Both the position numbers and the translations under genes were made by a program. 64,000 nucleotides of DNA from Whalleya microplaca (taxonomy: Eukaryota > Ascomycota > Sordariomycetes > Xylariales > Xylariaceae), in contig MU385732.1 in the NCBI GenBank assembly GCA_022497155.1, positions 434,001 through 498,000 of the forward strand, given 5' to 3'. The notes below the pieces were generated by a model. The model ran no database searches and was not told the origin of the DNA. It saw nothing but the letters and a program-made list of their open reading frames with translations. Shown piece after piece: positions 36,337-47,377 of the stretch (the stretch's first letter is position 1; every line of letters starts with the position of its first letter).

Positions 36337-37286
36337 CCTTTTTTTCCGCAGGTAACGTTCAACAGACTTCAACTTTCAGCTACAACGGAAGATGAAGGGT
36401 AATGGATTGGATAATAGTCCCGACTTCAACTCCGGCTATAGACTACGATATCCCCCGTGTTTATAGATGCAGTACAGCAAGAAGCTCGTATGTCCTTTGC
36501 CTATAGTTTCTTTTCTGCATATGACAGTTGTTACCAGGGCATTCCCATACTGCGAACACGCGCTAAGCCCATTCGCCAATACGGTCTTGAGATCTTCTCC
36601 ATCTAGATCTCCAGGGGCCGGACTGCCAAGTATTGGGGCCCCAGATTACTACGTATTTACCCCTCATTATATCAAACTTTCCCCAATTATACAAAATAGG
36701 AAGTTTCCATTCTGGGCGAGAATGGAAATTCGCTCCAACTAGTCTATTTCTTTCCCAGACTCAACTGCATGCGTTCCTAGAGTCAGCTGGAGATTGGGTT
36801 GTCGCTTGCATAAGAGCCCGGTGTTGGCTAATACACTTACCTAGACGAGGGACCAACGTCATGTCACAAGACATGGAGAAGTGGACCGTTGCCATCCAGT
36901 CTTCCCTCACCCTCTGATCTATGAGATCAGCATCCGAGTTAGGTGGGTAGGAATGGGGTTGCAAAATTACTACTCTTGATGCGTGAGGACTATCTCACAA
37001 CTTCTTACTCAAATCCGTGAAATATGTATGGTTGGTTTGAGAAAGTGGCACTATACGTGTTCGCCCCTTTATCGGCGTAGGAAGTTAGGCATGAAATAGT
37101 ACCAAGCAAGGTTATAATAGTCTTCCTTGACTCCTGTCAATATTGTCACGATTCATACGATCGACATCAACAGCACTTATGGCATATTGGTATGACTAGC
37201 CCTCAATATTGATCCTCTTCGCTATCTGCCTCTCCAAAGACAGCCTTTGTGATAATTCATCTGTTCCATCCAGCAACAACATCAAA
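36337..37286. promoter_or_regulatory. Shared divergent promoter region of reductase and P450 genes
   Basis: The 950-bp spacer between the reductase ATG and the P450 ATG, which point away from each other. It holds a GGGGCCCC palindrome near 36640 and AGATCT-containing motifs near 36590-36610. No gene is recognised. Co-regulation is inferred from the arrangement only. Confidence 0.45.
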
Positions 37287-38843
37287 ATGTACGCTATTTT
37301 GGTCCCAGCTGTAGCCTTTGTGTCCTGCTTCATATACCTCATTCTTATTCCTTTCATATCTTACCTTAGAGACCCTAAGGGACTCCGCCGATTCCCTTCT
37401 TTCCGCCCTCTTGCTGGTATCACAAACTTGGTGTTCGCATTAGAAGCGCACCGCGGCTTCAGATCGAGGACACTTACCGAAAAGCACAAGAAACACCCCG
37501 TTCTCCGCATCGGACCAAATGCCTTGTCATACGGCACAATTCGTGCCATTAAAGATATCTATGGCCATGGCACAAAATGTCTGAAAGCCGAATTCTACGA
37601 GACATTGGCTGGGACACACTTCCATCTGGCGGACGTGGTGGACAAGGCCGAGCATGCCCGCAAACGCAAGGTCCTCTCCGCAGCGTACGCGCTTTCCAAC
37701 CTGGAGAACTGGGAGCACAAGGTCGCGGACAAGGTCGAGCGATTCATCCGTGCCGCCGACAAAGCTTGCACCCTACCCCTGAAGGATGGCTTCACTCGCC
37801 CGGAGCCCGAGGACCTGACCTTCGACTACCGCGCGTGGGCCAACTTCTTCACACTCGACGCGATCGCGGACATTGGCCTCAGCGAGCGCCTCGGATTTCT
37901 CGATCAGGGCCACGATCTCGTACGGGCCGAGAGTATGGACGGCACCGTCCACGAAGTCAACTACAGAGCCTGCCTCCACGGAAACGCGAAGGCGCAGTCC
38001 ACAATTGTGTGGGCGGAGAAATGGTTTGATTTCAACAAGTGGCTTACCTCTCTCTTATCTCCCACGTTCCGCAAACTCTGGCATCTCAGTGAAGGCTGGA
38101 ACGATATCGTCTACCACCGCGCCACGCAGCGCCTCAAGCGCTACCAGGCCGGCGAGAAGCTATCTGATTTCTTCCAGTGTCTGATGGAGGACAAGGAAGG
38201 AAGGCCACAAGGCCTTGAGTGGGGTGAAATCGTCGCCGAAGTTTCCATCATGATGAATGCCGGCTCGGACACGACGGCAATCGCCATGAACAACGTCATG
38301 TACTGGCTTCTCAAGAACCCCCATTGCATGGACAAGCTCCGCAGAGAAGTCGACGCGGTTTTCGACGACGATGAGGTCGTGGCGCCATACGAGAAGGTCA
38401 AGCACCTGCCGTACTTGCGAGCCTGCCTCGATGAATCACTTCGTATCACGCCCCCTACATCATTTGGAATCCCTCGCCGGACTCCGCCGGAGGGCGCGAG
38501 CATCCTCGGCGAGTTCATCCCGGGGGATACGACTGTATCGGTTGCCGCATACGTGGCTCATCGTGACGAGACGGTGTTCCCGAACGCTGAGCAATATGTA
38601 CCAGATAGGTGGCTTGGGGAAAAGGGAAAAGAACTCCAGCCGTACTTTGTTAGCTTCAGCGCGGGTGCCCGAGGCTGCATCGGAAGAAACATCAGTTACT
38701 TAGAGCAGACAGTGTTATTGGCTAGCGTTTTACATCGCTATGGCTTTGCCCTTCCGCACTCTGGTTGGGTACAGAGTCAGCGCGAAACGTTTAATCTCAT
38801 GCCGGGGCCGCTGCCCCTGAAAATCTGGAGGAGAAATTTGTAA
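37287..38843 (+). CDS. Cytochrome P450 monooxygenase (benzoate 4-hydroxylase-like group)
   Basis: Intronless, 518 residues from the first ATG (37287; the frame is open further upstream but without ATG). An N-terminal anchor helix (about residues 4-27) is followed by a Pro-containing hinge. Class hallmarks are the I-helix AGSDTT, the K-helix ESLR, PDRW and the heme loop FSAGARGCIGRN with Cys about 464. The fold segment HARKRKVLSAAYALSNLENW is typical of the fungal P450s commonly annotated as benzoate 4-monooxygenase. The true substrate is unknown and could be an aromatic or a secondary-metabolite intermediate. The neighbouring reductase, divergent, could supply electrons. The gene converges with the Zn2Cys6 regulator, stops lying about 105 bp apart. 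Confidence 0.94.
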   Translation: MYAILVPAVAFVSCFIYLILIPFISYLRDPKGLRRFPSFRPLAGITNLVFALEAHRGFRSRTLTEKHKKHPVLRIGPNALSYGTIRAIKDIYGHGTKCLKAEFYETLAGTHFHLADVVDKAEHARKRKVLSAAYALSNLENWEHKVADKVERFIRAADKACTLPLKDGFTRPEPEDLTFDYRAWANFFTLDAIADIGLSERLGFLDQGHDLVRAESMDGTVHEVNYRACLHGNAKAQSTIVWAEKWFDFNKWLTSLLSPTFRKLWHLSEGWNDIVYHRATQRLKRYQAGEKLSDFFQCLMEDKEGRPQGLEWGEIVAEVSIMMNAGSDTTAIAMNNVMYWLLKNPHCMDKLRREVDAVFDDDEVVAPYEKVKHLPYLRACLDESLRITPPTSFGIPRRTPPEGASILGEFIPGDTTVSVAAYVAHRDETVFPNAEQYVPDRWLGEKGKELQPYFVSFSAGARGCIGRNISYLEQTVLLASVLHRYGFALPHSGWVQSQRETFNLMPGPLPLKIWRRNL

Positions 38844-38947
38844 TTAGCAGAGGCGGCATATATGTTCTTTATCAGAGGAAGACATTTAAAGCCTAGATTT
38901 GTGGTTGTTATGCTCTACTTGAACGGTCATAGGCAGATTAATGATTA

Positions 38948-41338
38948 TCAAGAATGAATTAAACTATCTGCTGCTGCTCTCATTCCCGAATTAAGTATTC
39001 CAGCAATTGACATACTCGGATGTGCTTCTGGTGACTTAGGCCATCCCCAAGCTTCTCTCATGTCCGCTTGCCTGTATTATCGTCAGTAAGCAATAACCTT
39101 AGCAGCATGAGGAACTTACGCTTCGTCTGTTGGCCAGGCCATCTGCTGGTCGGTCTTCACTAAGATATTGTAAAGCTGTTCCTGTTCTTGTCGTTCTATG
39201 AAACGATCACCGGCCATTGCTATCGCTACGCTGGCATTTCTAAATGTTAATAGAGTTAGCGTAACCATCATGGTTCCGATTTCTGAACAAATCCTTACAC
39301 ATAAGCTGGGGCAGTTCGAGAATTGGACTACTTCCGTTAGTGATAAAGACCCAGGTTTTGATTTGTGAGATCACTTGCCTCGGCTATACCGCAAACAACC
39401 CGAACTATTATCTTCACTTCTTCGTTAACACTAGCCAATACTTTCTTTCGTGCCGGGCCTAGCTTCGGTATGTTCGGATTGTGTGCTTCAAGAATAAGCC
39501 GTGCAAGGTAATACTGCTGCATCCCCGTAACAACCGCATCCGATAGGAACATCTCTTCCGGGAAAAATGTGGTTTCCCCTGTCCCAGGTGACATCGGGTG
39601 GAAGGTCCATGGCCTCTCAGCAAACCAACGATCTAGGTATTCGCTCAGTTCAGTCCATGCTGCTGTAGACTGCTCTTGTTGGCCAAAGCAGTATTGAATA
39701 CAGGCGGCACAATGAACAATTACCCGATTAGCATAGCTACAGTCACAATGGGATACCTCGAGGAGAGTTGCAATGTCCTTGATGAGTAGATTGGGATGCA
39801 CAGGTCGGGAGTGTATCATGGCCATGAAGATTTCCTGGCGTAGGGCAACCCAGAATGCGGCAAGTCTCAACCCGCTGAAATCGCAGGTGCTCTCCTGTGC
39901 GGCAAGAAAAACCCGAGTTCCTATGAGATGCGACTCTGGTCCGGTATCTGAGAAAGGCACATCGACCTCCTCCATTAAACGGAGGATCACAATCGCGGCT
40001 AGCAAGTTTTCATCGATGACAGCCGCCGGGCATGACAAGGCGGGAATCAGAGTTCTTAGGCATTCCTGGTAGTACTTGTCGACCATGTGATGCTCTATTT
40101 GCCCCTTTCTGTTTAGCCGCTTGGCAGCTGAAGCAAGCATGGCGTTGAGGAGTGGTGGACACGTCGGAGCACGTTGCGGAACTACCTTGGCAAAATGACG
40201 TTCGTCGTCACACATATCAAATAGGGGGGAAATATCTCGGACGAAATAGTGGAACAAGTGTGCTTCTTGGACATCCCGCAGGGGCCATATCGGTTCGTCG
40301 AGATATATCTCGGAGAGAAGTCGGTTATCATCGTGACCCGATATAGAGGTGGTCTGGGGTTGCAATATTGAATAGTCAAATGTGGGATATGCGTGACTAG
40401 ATCCTGAGTCCAGTAAATAATTGCCTGCACCGAGTAGGAGTTGCAGTCCGAGATTATCGGGGTCCACTGGTGGCGATGGAGAGGCCGTCTCCAGACATCC
40501 ACTGCTCTGGCTAGCCATGGACGACTGAGCGAGCAAATCAGCGACTTCAGTAGTGGTGGATACTGTAGAGCCTCCGACAGATGAGCATAAACTCTGAGCC
40601 CGCTTTTTCTTGGGCGGTTCGACGTCTTCAGATCCTGTTGTGACAGCACCTAACCCGTGCAATGGTGCTTTTGTTGGCCGGTGAGAAGCTGTTTCCAACG
40701 ACCGACTTGTTTGAGCACCCTTATTAGCAGGGCGATTCTCGGCATCGCTCCCATCTTGATCGCTAGCTTCGTGGATATTGACCACTTCTTGCGTCTCATC
40801 GACAAAATTGAACGATTTGGCGATCTGGACCCATGGCTGGTTACGAGAAAACCGCAACTCTCGTTTGGCTTCCCCGGCTGCTGCCTTTGGTCGCACACTG
40901 GTAGCTAGTTACTAGAGAACCCCTGAAACGTAATCGGCGTTGAACAGACTTACCTTGGGTTGAGTGTATGTCGGAATCGGACACTATAACCTCGGACACA
41001 TTCTATACCCGTCTTCCGACATCTCGAACACGTTGCTACCTGGGCGTCACCTTTTCATTGGTGAGTTAACTTCACGGTGCTAGGCGGAAGAACCCGGAGC
41101 CTCACATTTCAGATGGCTGACGTCGTTCAGCAAGTCAGAACGTGTCTATTATAAATGTTGCTCCACAGCAATATCCGTGATTGGAGGGGAGGCTTACCTC
41201 ACTTTGCACGTCTGTATATAAATTAGTAATTTGAGCCATGACCCTTATTCCACAACAACTCACAAAGCAAGGGTTAATCAAATTCCGGGGCTTCTTGGTG
41301 CTGCTAGTGTCTCCACCCTCTTTTGGTTTAATAGGCAT
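38948..41338 (-). CDS. Zn(II)2Cys6 fungal transcription factor with microexons
   Basis: Eight exons: 41338-41264, 41211-41198, 41116-41106, 41050-40954, 40897-39379, 39327-39299, 39239-39120, 39071-38948, giving 662 residues with all phases matching. Spliced, the N-terminus has Cys 24, 27, 34, 41, 44 and 51 (C-x2-C-x6-C-x6-C-x2-C-x6-C), the exact Gal4-type zinc cluster; reading PCFTCKVSHLKCD then VATCSRCRKTGIEC. A basic NLS-like PPKKKRA and the fungal regulatory domain (FHYFVRDISPLFDMCDD; VVPQRAPTCPPLLNAM) follow. The tail, recovered through three small introns, reads AWPTDEAQADMREAWGWPK. Exons 2 and 3 are only 14 and 11 nt. Intron 5 is GC-AG (GAG|GCAAGT). It is placed between the P450 and the inositol transporter and could regulate either or both; this is inference. 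Confidence 0.88.
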
Positions 41339-42472
41339 ATTAATGGCACAATATCCCAAGCAACAAAACGGTGTTGTGTTTGAAGAGTCCGAGAGTCTCT
41401 GATGCTTACTTAATCAGCAGCTGTATGGTAAAGACAACCACGGACAAGTAGGTCCGGAATCAAGAATATGGCGTAGGAGCTTCAGGAGAGAACAGAAGAG
41501 GCAATTGCCTTTTTCAGTTCCGTGGACGAACGATTCGGCCCGTAAGACTTTGAGCGGGACTATTATAAGCTGGGTAAAGCCGACTTCTCCAGGTTTTCGT
41601 TCATGCGTAAGATCAACCGTGACGTCAAGATGTTGGATTGGACACACGAGCTTGTCTGCGAACTTGGTTGAGATTGAAGAGAAAGCAACTGAGCCAATTT
41701 CTGAGGGAGCAGACTTGCCCTTTTAGACTTAATAGGCAAGTTGCAAGGTTCTCCAGTTTACCGAAGATCCCAAGAGATCCGGGGTATTGAGCTGGATTGC
41801 CGTCTCACCCTTTTCCCCCGCACCAAAGAGAATACGAAATGCATAGAAGCTGTCATGTGGTCTGGAGTATACTACGTAGTACATTGCCCTCTTGCATGTC
41901 GATCTCGACCTTACGAGCTACAGTGCTGAAATGCAGCACGATTCAAGAAGCGTTAGTACTACGTTGTAGTCCATGTGAACCCAACAGCCTCCTCCACCCT
42001 GCCGTCGTCATGTGCTACCCCGGTGCCTGCGCGTGTATCTCCGGAAGATGACGCTACCCCGGATACTAGTACAATTTAGGAGAGTAGTCTGGGGAAGAAC
42101 AAGGCCTTAGCCAAATTAGTGCCATATGATGTCTTGAGAGTGGGGCTAGAATTAAATACACCATAGCTAATTGGTTCCTTGCTGTGAGGCGCGGTTTGAA
42201 GTCTTCGGTATTCCCTCTAGATCCGTCTAGGTTCGGGTACTCATAGGTGAGGAGGTGTTATTGATTGCAGTTACAATGAGTTGGTATACAATATAGCGCC
42301 TATCGAGAGATAGGAGTATTAAAGTCGCATCACCGCCAGCCTTGTGTAGTCTCTAGTGAATCCTATGACATCCACCAACTAGTAAGCCCAACTATCACTA
42401 GGCACGGCACAAGCCTCTCCACAACTCGTTTTTATCTTTGTTACGAGACAACATATTCATATCGTTTTCAAG
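41339..42472. promoter_or_regulatory. Divergent promoter region, regulator / inositol transporter
   Basis: A 1.13-kb spacer between divergent ATGs. It carries TACCCCGGAT at 42055-42064, its exact reverse complement at 41777-41786, and a third TACCCCGG at 42016-42023. Such CGG/CCG half-sites are the kind bound by zinc-cluster regulators. No convincing coding frame was found; two overlapping frames at 41414-41726 on opposite strands resemble nothing known. Confidence 0.45.
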
Positions 42473-44138
42473 ATGAGCACCGACGACGTAAGCAAAGTGA
42501 GCATCGACAACTTGAAGTTCGATGCTCAACACTTAGAAGCAGTCGACCATGCCGTCTCCTCTCCAACCGCCATCGATGAACTCGACGGTATCGAGAAGAC
42601 GAAAACAGGAAAATACGCATGGCTCGTGTCTATCACAGCCGCGATCGGCGGCATGCTCTTCGGTTATGATACTGGCATCATTGCGGCGGTCCTGCTCTAC
42701 ATCAACCAGGACCTTGGACACACGATAAATTCACAAGAGAAGGAGCTCATTACATCTATTACCTCCGGCGGCGCATTTATAGGAGCCGTCTTTGCGGGTG
42801 CGACAGCCGACCGCTACGGACGCAAGATTGCCATCTATGTCGGCTGCGTCCTATTCATCGCCGGCGCGATCCTACAAGCGGCCTCCTTTTCCATGGCCCA
42901 GATGACAGTTGGTCGACTCGTCGTCGGCTTGGGAGTTGGCTCTGCGGCCATGATTGTACCGTTATACATCGCCGAAGTCTCCCCTGCGAAGTATCGAGGA
43001 CGGATGATCGGTCTTGATAATATGTCTATCACCGGAGGACAGCTTATCAGCTATGGCGTGGGTGCAGGTTTCGCTAGAGTAACAGGTGGTTGGCGATACA
43101 TGGTTGGAGGTGGCGCTATCCCGGCTATCGTGCTCATTGCTCTTCTCCCCTTTTGCCCGGAGTCACCCCGACAGTTGATTCTTCATGGGAACCCAGAAGA
43201 GGCTAAGCGAGTTGTGAGGTTGATATATCCAAATGGCACGGACGAGGATGTGGACAACAAAATCCAGCATATTACATTCCACGTCGAGCAGGCAAAACAG
43301 ACGAATGCAGGGAAATCCCAGTGGTGGGTTTTGAAACAACTCTACGTGATTCCGGCGAACCTCCGAGCCCTGTTCTCGGCTTGTGGGTTGATGGCCGTCT
43401 CTCAACTTTGCGGTTTCAACTCGCTTATGTACTATTCTCCGCTAATCTTCTCACTGGTAAGCTGCTCCCCATTTATCAACCATGGCAGCATGTGCTAATC
43501 AACAATAGGTCGGTTTCAGTGATCCCGTGGCCGTCGGTACAATCATAGCCGCTACCAACTTCGTCTTCACCTTTATCAACCTTATATTAGTCGACCGTAT
43601 TGGACGTAGACGTATCTTGCTTTGCACCGTACAATTCATGGGATTCTTCCTCATTGTCGCCGCCGTAGCATTCAAATACATTCCGGTCAACCACGACTTA
43701 AGTATCGATACCAAGGTGGAAATTGGATGGCCCGCGAACCTCGTGTTGGCATGTATGGTCTTCTTCGTCGCTTTCTACTCGTCCGGAATTGGTAACACGG
43801 CGTGGCTGAGCAGCGAGCTCTTCCCAATGGAAGTCCGTTCTATGGGCACCATGATGATGACGATGACGTGTTGGGGAGCGAATATCATCGTGGCATCTAC
43901 TTTCCTGACACAGATGGAGAATACTACCCCGTCAGGCGCCTTCGGATTTTATGCAGGTATCTGCTTGGCTGGTTATATTTGCATTTACTTCTGTTATCCT
44001 GAAGTGGCGGGTATGACACTGGAGGATATCAGGGAGATCTTTAGTCACGGATTTGGTGTCAAGAGAGCCAGAGAGATTCAGAAGGAATTGAAGGCTTCTC
44101 GGAAGGCCGCTAATGCCAGTTCTATGGCCGAAGTCTAG
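42473..44138 (+). CDS. MFS sugar transporter, myo-inositol (Itr) type
   Basis: Two exons, 42473-43456 and 43509-44138, phase 0, 537 residues. Twelve membrane helices are discernible. Sugar-porter hallmarks are GGMLFGYDTGIIAAVL, ADRYGRK, PLYIAEVSPAKYRGR, PESPR and LVDRIGRRR. The helix 10 to 12 stretch (SSELFPMEVRSMGTMMMTMT then STFLTQMENTTPSGAFGFYA and FCYPEVAGMTLEDI) resembles the yeast Itr1/Itr2 branch (proton/myo-inositol symporters) more than hexose carriers. It sits 2 kb from an inositol 2-dehydrogenase-like gene on the same strand, which supports inositol as substrate. Another polyol remains possible. Confidence 0.9.
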
Positions 44139-46213
44139 CGTTGTAGATCTTCTGTATTTAGATTACCAATATACTGTATACTTAGGTCTACAAAGACAAC
44201 TGTATAGTGCTAACTTTAGTATCATATCTGTGTGTATAAGTTATTTTGTGCTTCAGTGTCATGCATGCCTTCAAGCCACACTGATACATAGCTGAGTCGG
44301 CATAATGTGAGGGGTAGAAAGGATTTGTAAGGCAAGGGGTCTATAAGGGCCTCAGACGTTAGAAGGGTTTGGAATAAGCTCTGCTCTCTATTAATTGGTT
44401 ACTAGTGATTTATATGATTGTTCTATCCTTCTGTATACGCTCGGCCGCCGACATTGAGTCTATGCCATTGCACACTAATAGTGAAGAGTAAGTCGATAAC
44501 CTCAGTATTTAGCTTTCCTCTGCAGAACCAATCCAATACTAGCATGTCTTAGACAAATTACGTACATATGCAGGCTGGTCACACATACTGCGTGTGAACG
44601 TATGCCTATAAAAATCATTATACAGATCTGGTAAGGTTTATTTATGTGTGCTATTTATTACCTACCTATCGGATTAACTATCGCAAAGCGGCACCACAGA
44701 TATCAAGCATAGGCGGCCAATCGGAAAACGTGTAGGCCAATCTACATACATCTATTGCCACTCAATATGGCCTTCGACATAAGTATTGTCATCTAACGTC
44801 TGTATATCAAATCACATTAGAAGCTTGGCGTGGGGAAAGTATTGAATGATGCTTTGCAATAGTCAATCAGTCAATCATACATATATAATGGTGACATAGT
44901 GTCTCTTAGTGCATATTGGTATTGATATAAGTGAAACTTCCAGTTGAATTCCATTTAGTAACAAGTGTGTCTACTGCCATTGAATTCATCAAGCTTTCGG
45001 AACATCATGTTCTCTAAGATCATTATTCTCTTGTTATAGTCGTGGATTCTTCGAGAGTATATAGCAAATGAAACAATAGAGCGAATACCAATAGAGCCGC
45101 TAGGAATCGAGGCTAACTCGCTCTATACTCAGCCACAGCTGTTGCAACGTGGGGGTTGCGGATAGAGTTAAGGTTGTCTTAGAATTGAAACGAAGCAGAT
45201 AGGACACTCCTAACCTTGTTAAACTAGAACATCATGTTACACCAATGACGGATGACGCTTGGTAGGTACGCAGTAGTCTTCTTTTCAGGAACTGTCGATC
45301 AAAGTCCTGCTTGTTTGAGTAGTTGGATCTAACAGACCGAGAACGAATGGGTGAAACTCGGTTACTACTCTGGAGTGCTGATCTCGAGGCGCGTGAGAAG
45401 GACCAGAGCTATCACGGTATTACCTAAATACTGTTGTCCCGAAACCCGTCCTCAGCTTCGGTCCTTCGCAATTAAATTACAAGTAATAGAAACTCGTCTC
45501 GAGGTCCTGTGCGCTCTTCGGTATTCTGACGTAGGCACACTCGTAATTGTGCGCAGCACTAAGGCAGCCAATGTATGATTACTACGATGCTGTCTGCCTC
45601 GTTTACTCCACAGAGCTATCGGTAAAGGAGCTATCCACGCCTACATACCCCATCTTCTCCTCAAATAAGGGGGTTGCGGCAGCGGGGAAACATGAGGGGG
45701 AGAGGCTAAGAAAGTATATTCGTGGAGATGCCAAGAGATAGCCACGGGATCTTGTATGCATGCGGCGTAGTGATCTTCGAGCTGATGCAAGGGAAGCCCT
45801 TCCGCCAATCAGCGCGAAGCAATAATAGGCGAAAATTGCCCTGTTGAGCCGCCACATTACTGGTTTTGAAGCAATGATATTCCTACCCGCGCACGAGATG
45901 CTCGGTCAGTTGGGGAACGGGAGATACTCACCGCAACTACTTCCACGCTTAACCCGGAATGAAAGGAAAGAGGCATCGTGGGTGTCTGTTAGATAAGATA
46001 AATTGGCCACGATGATTTCCGCAATCGGTCCTCGTGAGGACCGTTATAAGATGGATCGCCCAAGCACTGGGCGCATGGGGGTCACTTACCTGTCCTGCTT
46101 CAGTTTCTGTTGAGCTCCCGCGAGAAAATCTCTGACCATCCGCCGTCGTAATCCCCTACCTACTGTCCTAAGCCCCAAGCCCTCCAGAAACCACCAATAC
46201 TCGACAAGACAAG
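44139..46213. other. 2.1-kb intergenic; promoter of the dehydrogenase gene
   Basis: Mostly AT-rich without conserved frames. The right-hand 200 bp is more GC-balanced and carries a perfect CGG...CCG inverted repeat (46026-46043), annotated separately, and a TAACCCGGAA sequence near 45950. Confidence 0.5.
46026..46043. promoter_or_regulatory. Perfect inverted repeat with CGG/CCG ends, candidate zinc-cluster operator
   Basis: The 18-bp CGGTCCTCGTGAGGACCG has 8-bp arms around a 2-bp centre and ends in everted CGG/CCG triplets (CGG-N12-CCG). It lies 170 bp before the dehydrogenase ATG. Dimeric Zn2Cys6 regulators bind such spaced inverted triplets; a role here is inference. Confidence 0.45.
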
Positions 46214-47377
46214 ATGGCCACTCGCAAGCTCAAGGTCGGGATCGCTGGCCTCGGCCGCATGGGCGCCCGGCACGCCCTGAACTTCCATACCCGCACCCCC
46301 CGTGCCGACCTCGTGGCTGCGTTCACGCCCGACCCGAAGGAGGTGACGTGGGCGCACAAGGAGCTCCCGGGCGTGACCGTGTACACGGACTACGATGAGA
46401 TGCTCAAGCACGAGGGCCTCGAGGCCGTCGTGGTAGCGTCGGTGACGACTGCACACGCCGAGCAGGCCATCAAGGCCATTAACGCCGACAAGCACGTCCT
46501 GTGCGAGAAGCCGTTGAGTACAAGCATCGAGATTGTGAGTTTTCCCATGGTCCCAACTGAGCTACCTATGCCCCCAATTCGACTCGTCGAGGACTTTATA
46601 ACGGGGAGAACTCATTGCTGATTCCTTGGTGCACAGTCACAATCCGTAGTAGACGCAGCAACAGCCAAACCACACCTCAAAGTCATGTGCGGCTTCTCGC
46701 GGCGCTTCGACGCGTCGTACCGGCAAGCTTGGGACCGGATGGACGCGGGCGCGATCGGCAAGGCGTCAGTGTTCCGGAGCCAGACGTGCGACAAGCTGGA
46801 CCCGTCGGGGTTCTTCGTGGCGTACGCGGAGTTCAGCGGGGGCATCTTCGTGGACTGCAACATCCACGACATCGACCTGGCGCTGTGGTTCTTCGGGCAG
46901 GACAGCGTGGTCAAGAGCGTGGTGGCGATGGGGATCACGGCGGTGCAGCCGGAGCTGCGGAAGCACAAGGACGTCGACAACGGCGTCGGCGTCGTCGAGT
47001 TCTGGAGCGGCAAGATCGCCTACTTCTACAGCAGTCGCATGATGGCCGCCGGCCAGCACGACATGACCGAGGTCATCGGCACCGCCGGCAAGCTCGCCGT
47101 CAACGCCAACCCCATGGGCTCGCTCGTCGAGATGCACGAGCCGACCGGCGTGCGCCGCGAGATCCCCGGGGACTACTACGGCCGCTTCGAGTACGCCTTC
47201 GTCACCGAGGCCAACGAGTTCACCGCCGCCTGCCTCGACAACACCCGCCTGCCGTTCAAGCTGTCGGGCGCCGTCCAGGCCGTCACCATCGGCTGCGCGC
47301 TCCAGGAGAGCTTGAACTCGGGGAAGAAGATCAACTTCGACGAGACGGGCCGGCGGATCGAGGCTCCTAAGCTATAG
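46214..47377 (+). CDS. Gfo/Idh/MocA oxidoreductase, myo-inositol 2-dehydrogenase-like
   Basis: Two exons, 46214-46534 and 46637-47377, phase 0, 353 residues. The N-terminal Rossmann fold starts KVGIAGLGRMGARHA (GxGxxG), with HVLCEKPLS providing the conserved catalytic Lys of the family. The second domain has VDCNIHDIDLALWFF, whose Asp/His pair is the hallmark of inositol 2-dehydrogenases, then VIGTAGKLAVNANP. The enzyme would oxidise myo-inositol to 2-keto-myo-inositol with NAD+. The gene is notably GC-rich at third codon positions compared with its spacers. Its position downstream of an inositol-type transporter supports the assignment; other polyol or sugar substrates are possible in this family. 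Confidence 0.9.

Noticed and set aside
46615..47370. 251-aa Arg/Gly-rich frame overlapping the inositol dehydrogenase
   Set aside because: It is a shadow of the GC3-rich dehydrogenase exon in another frame.
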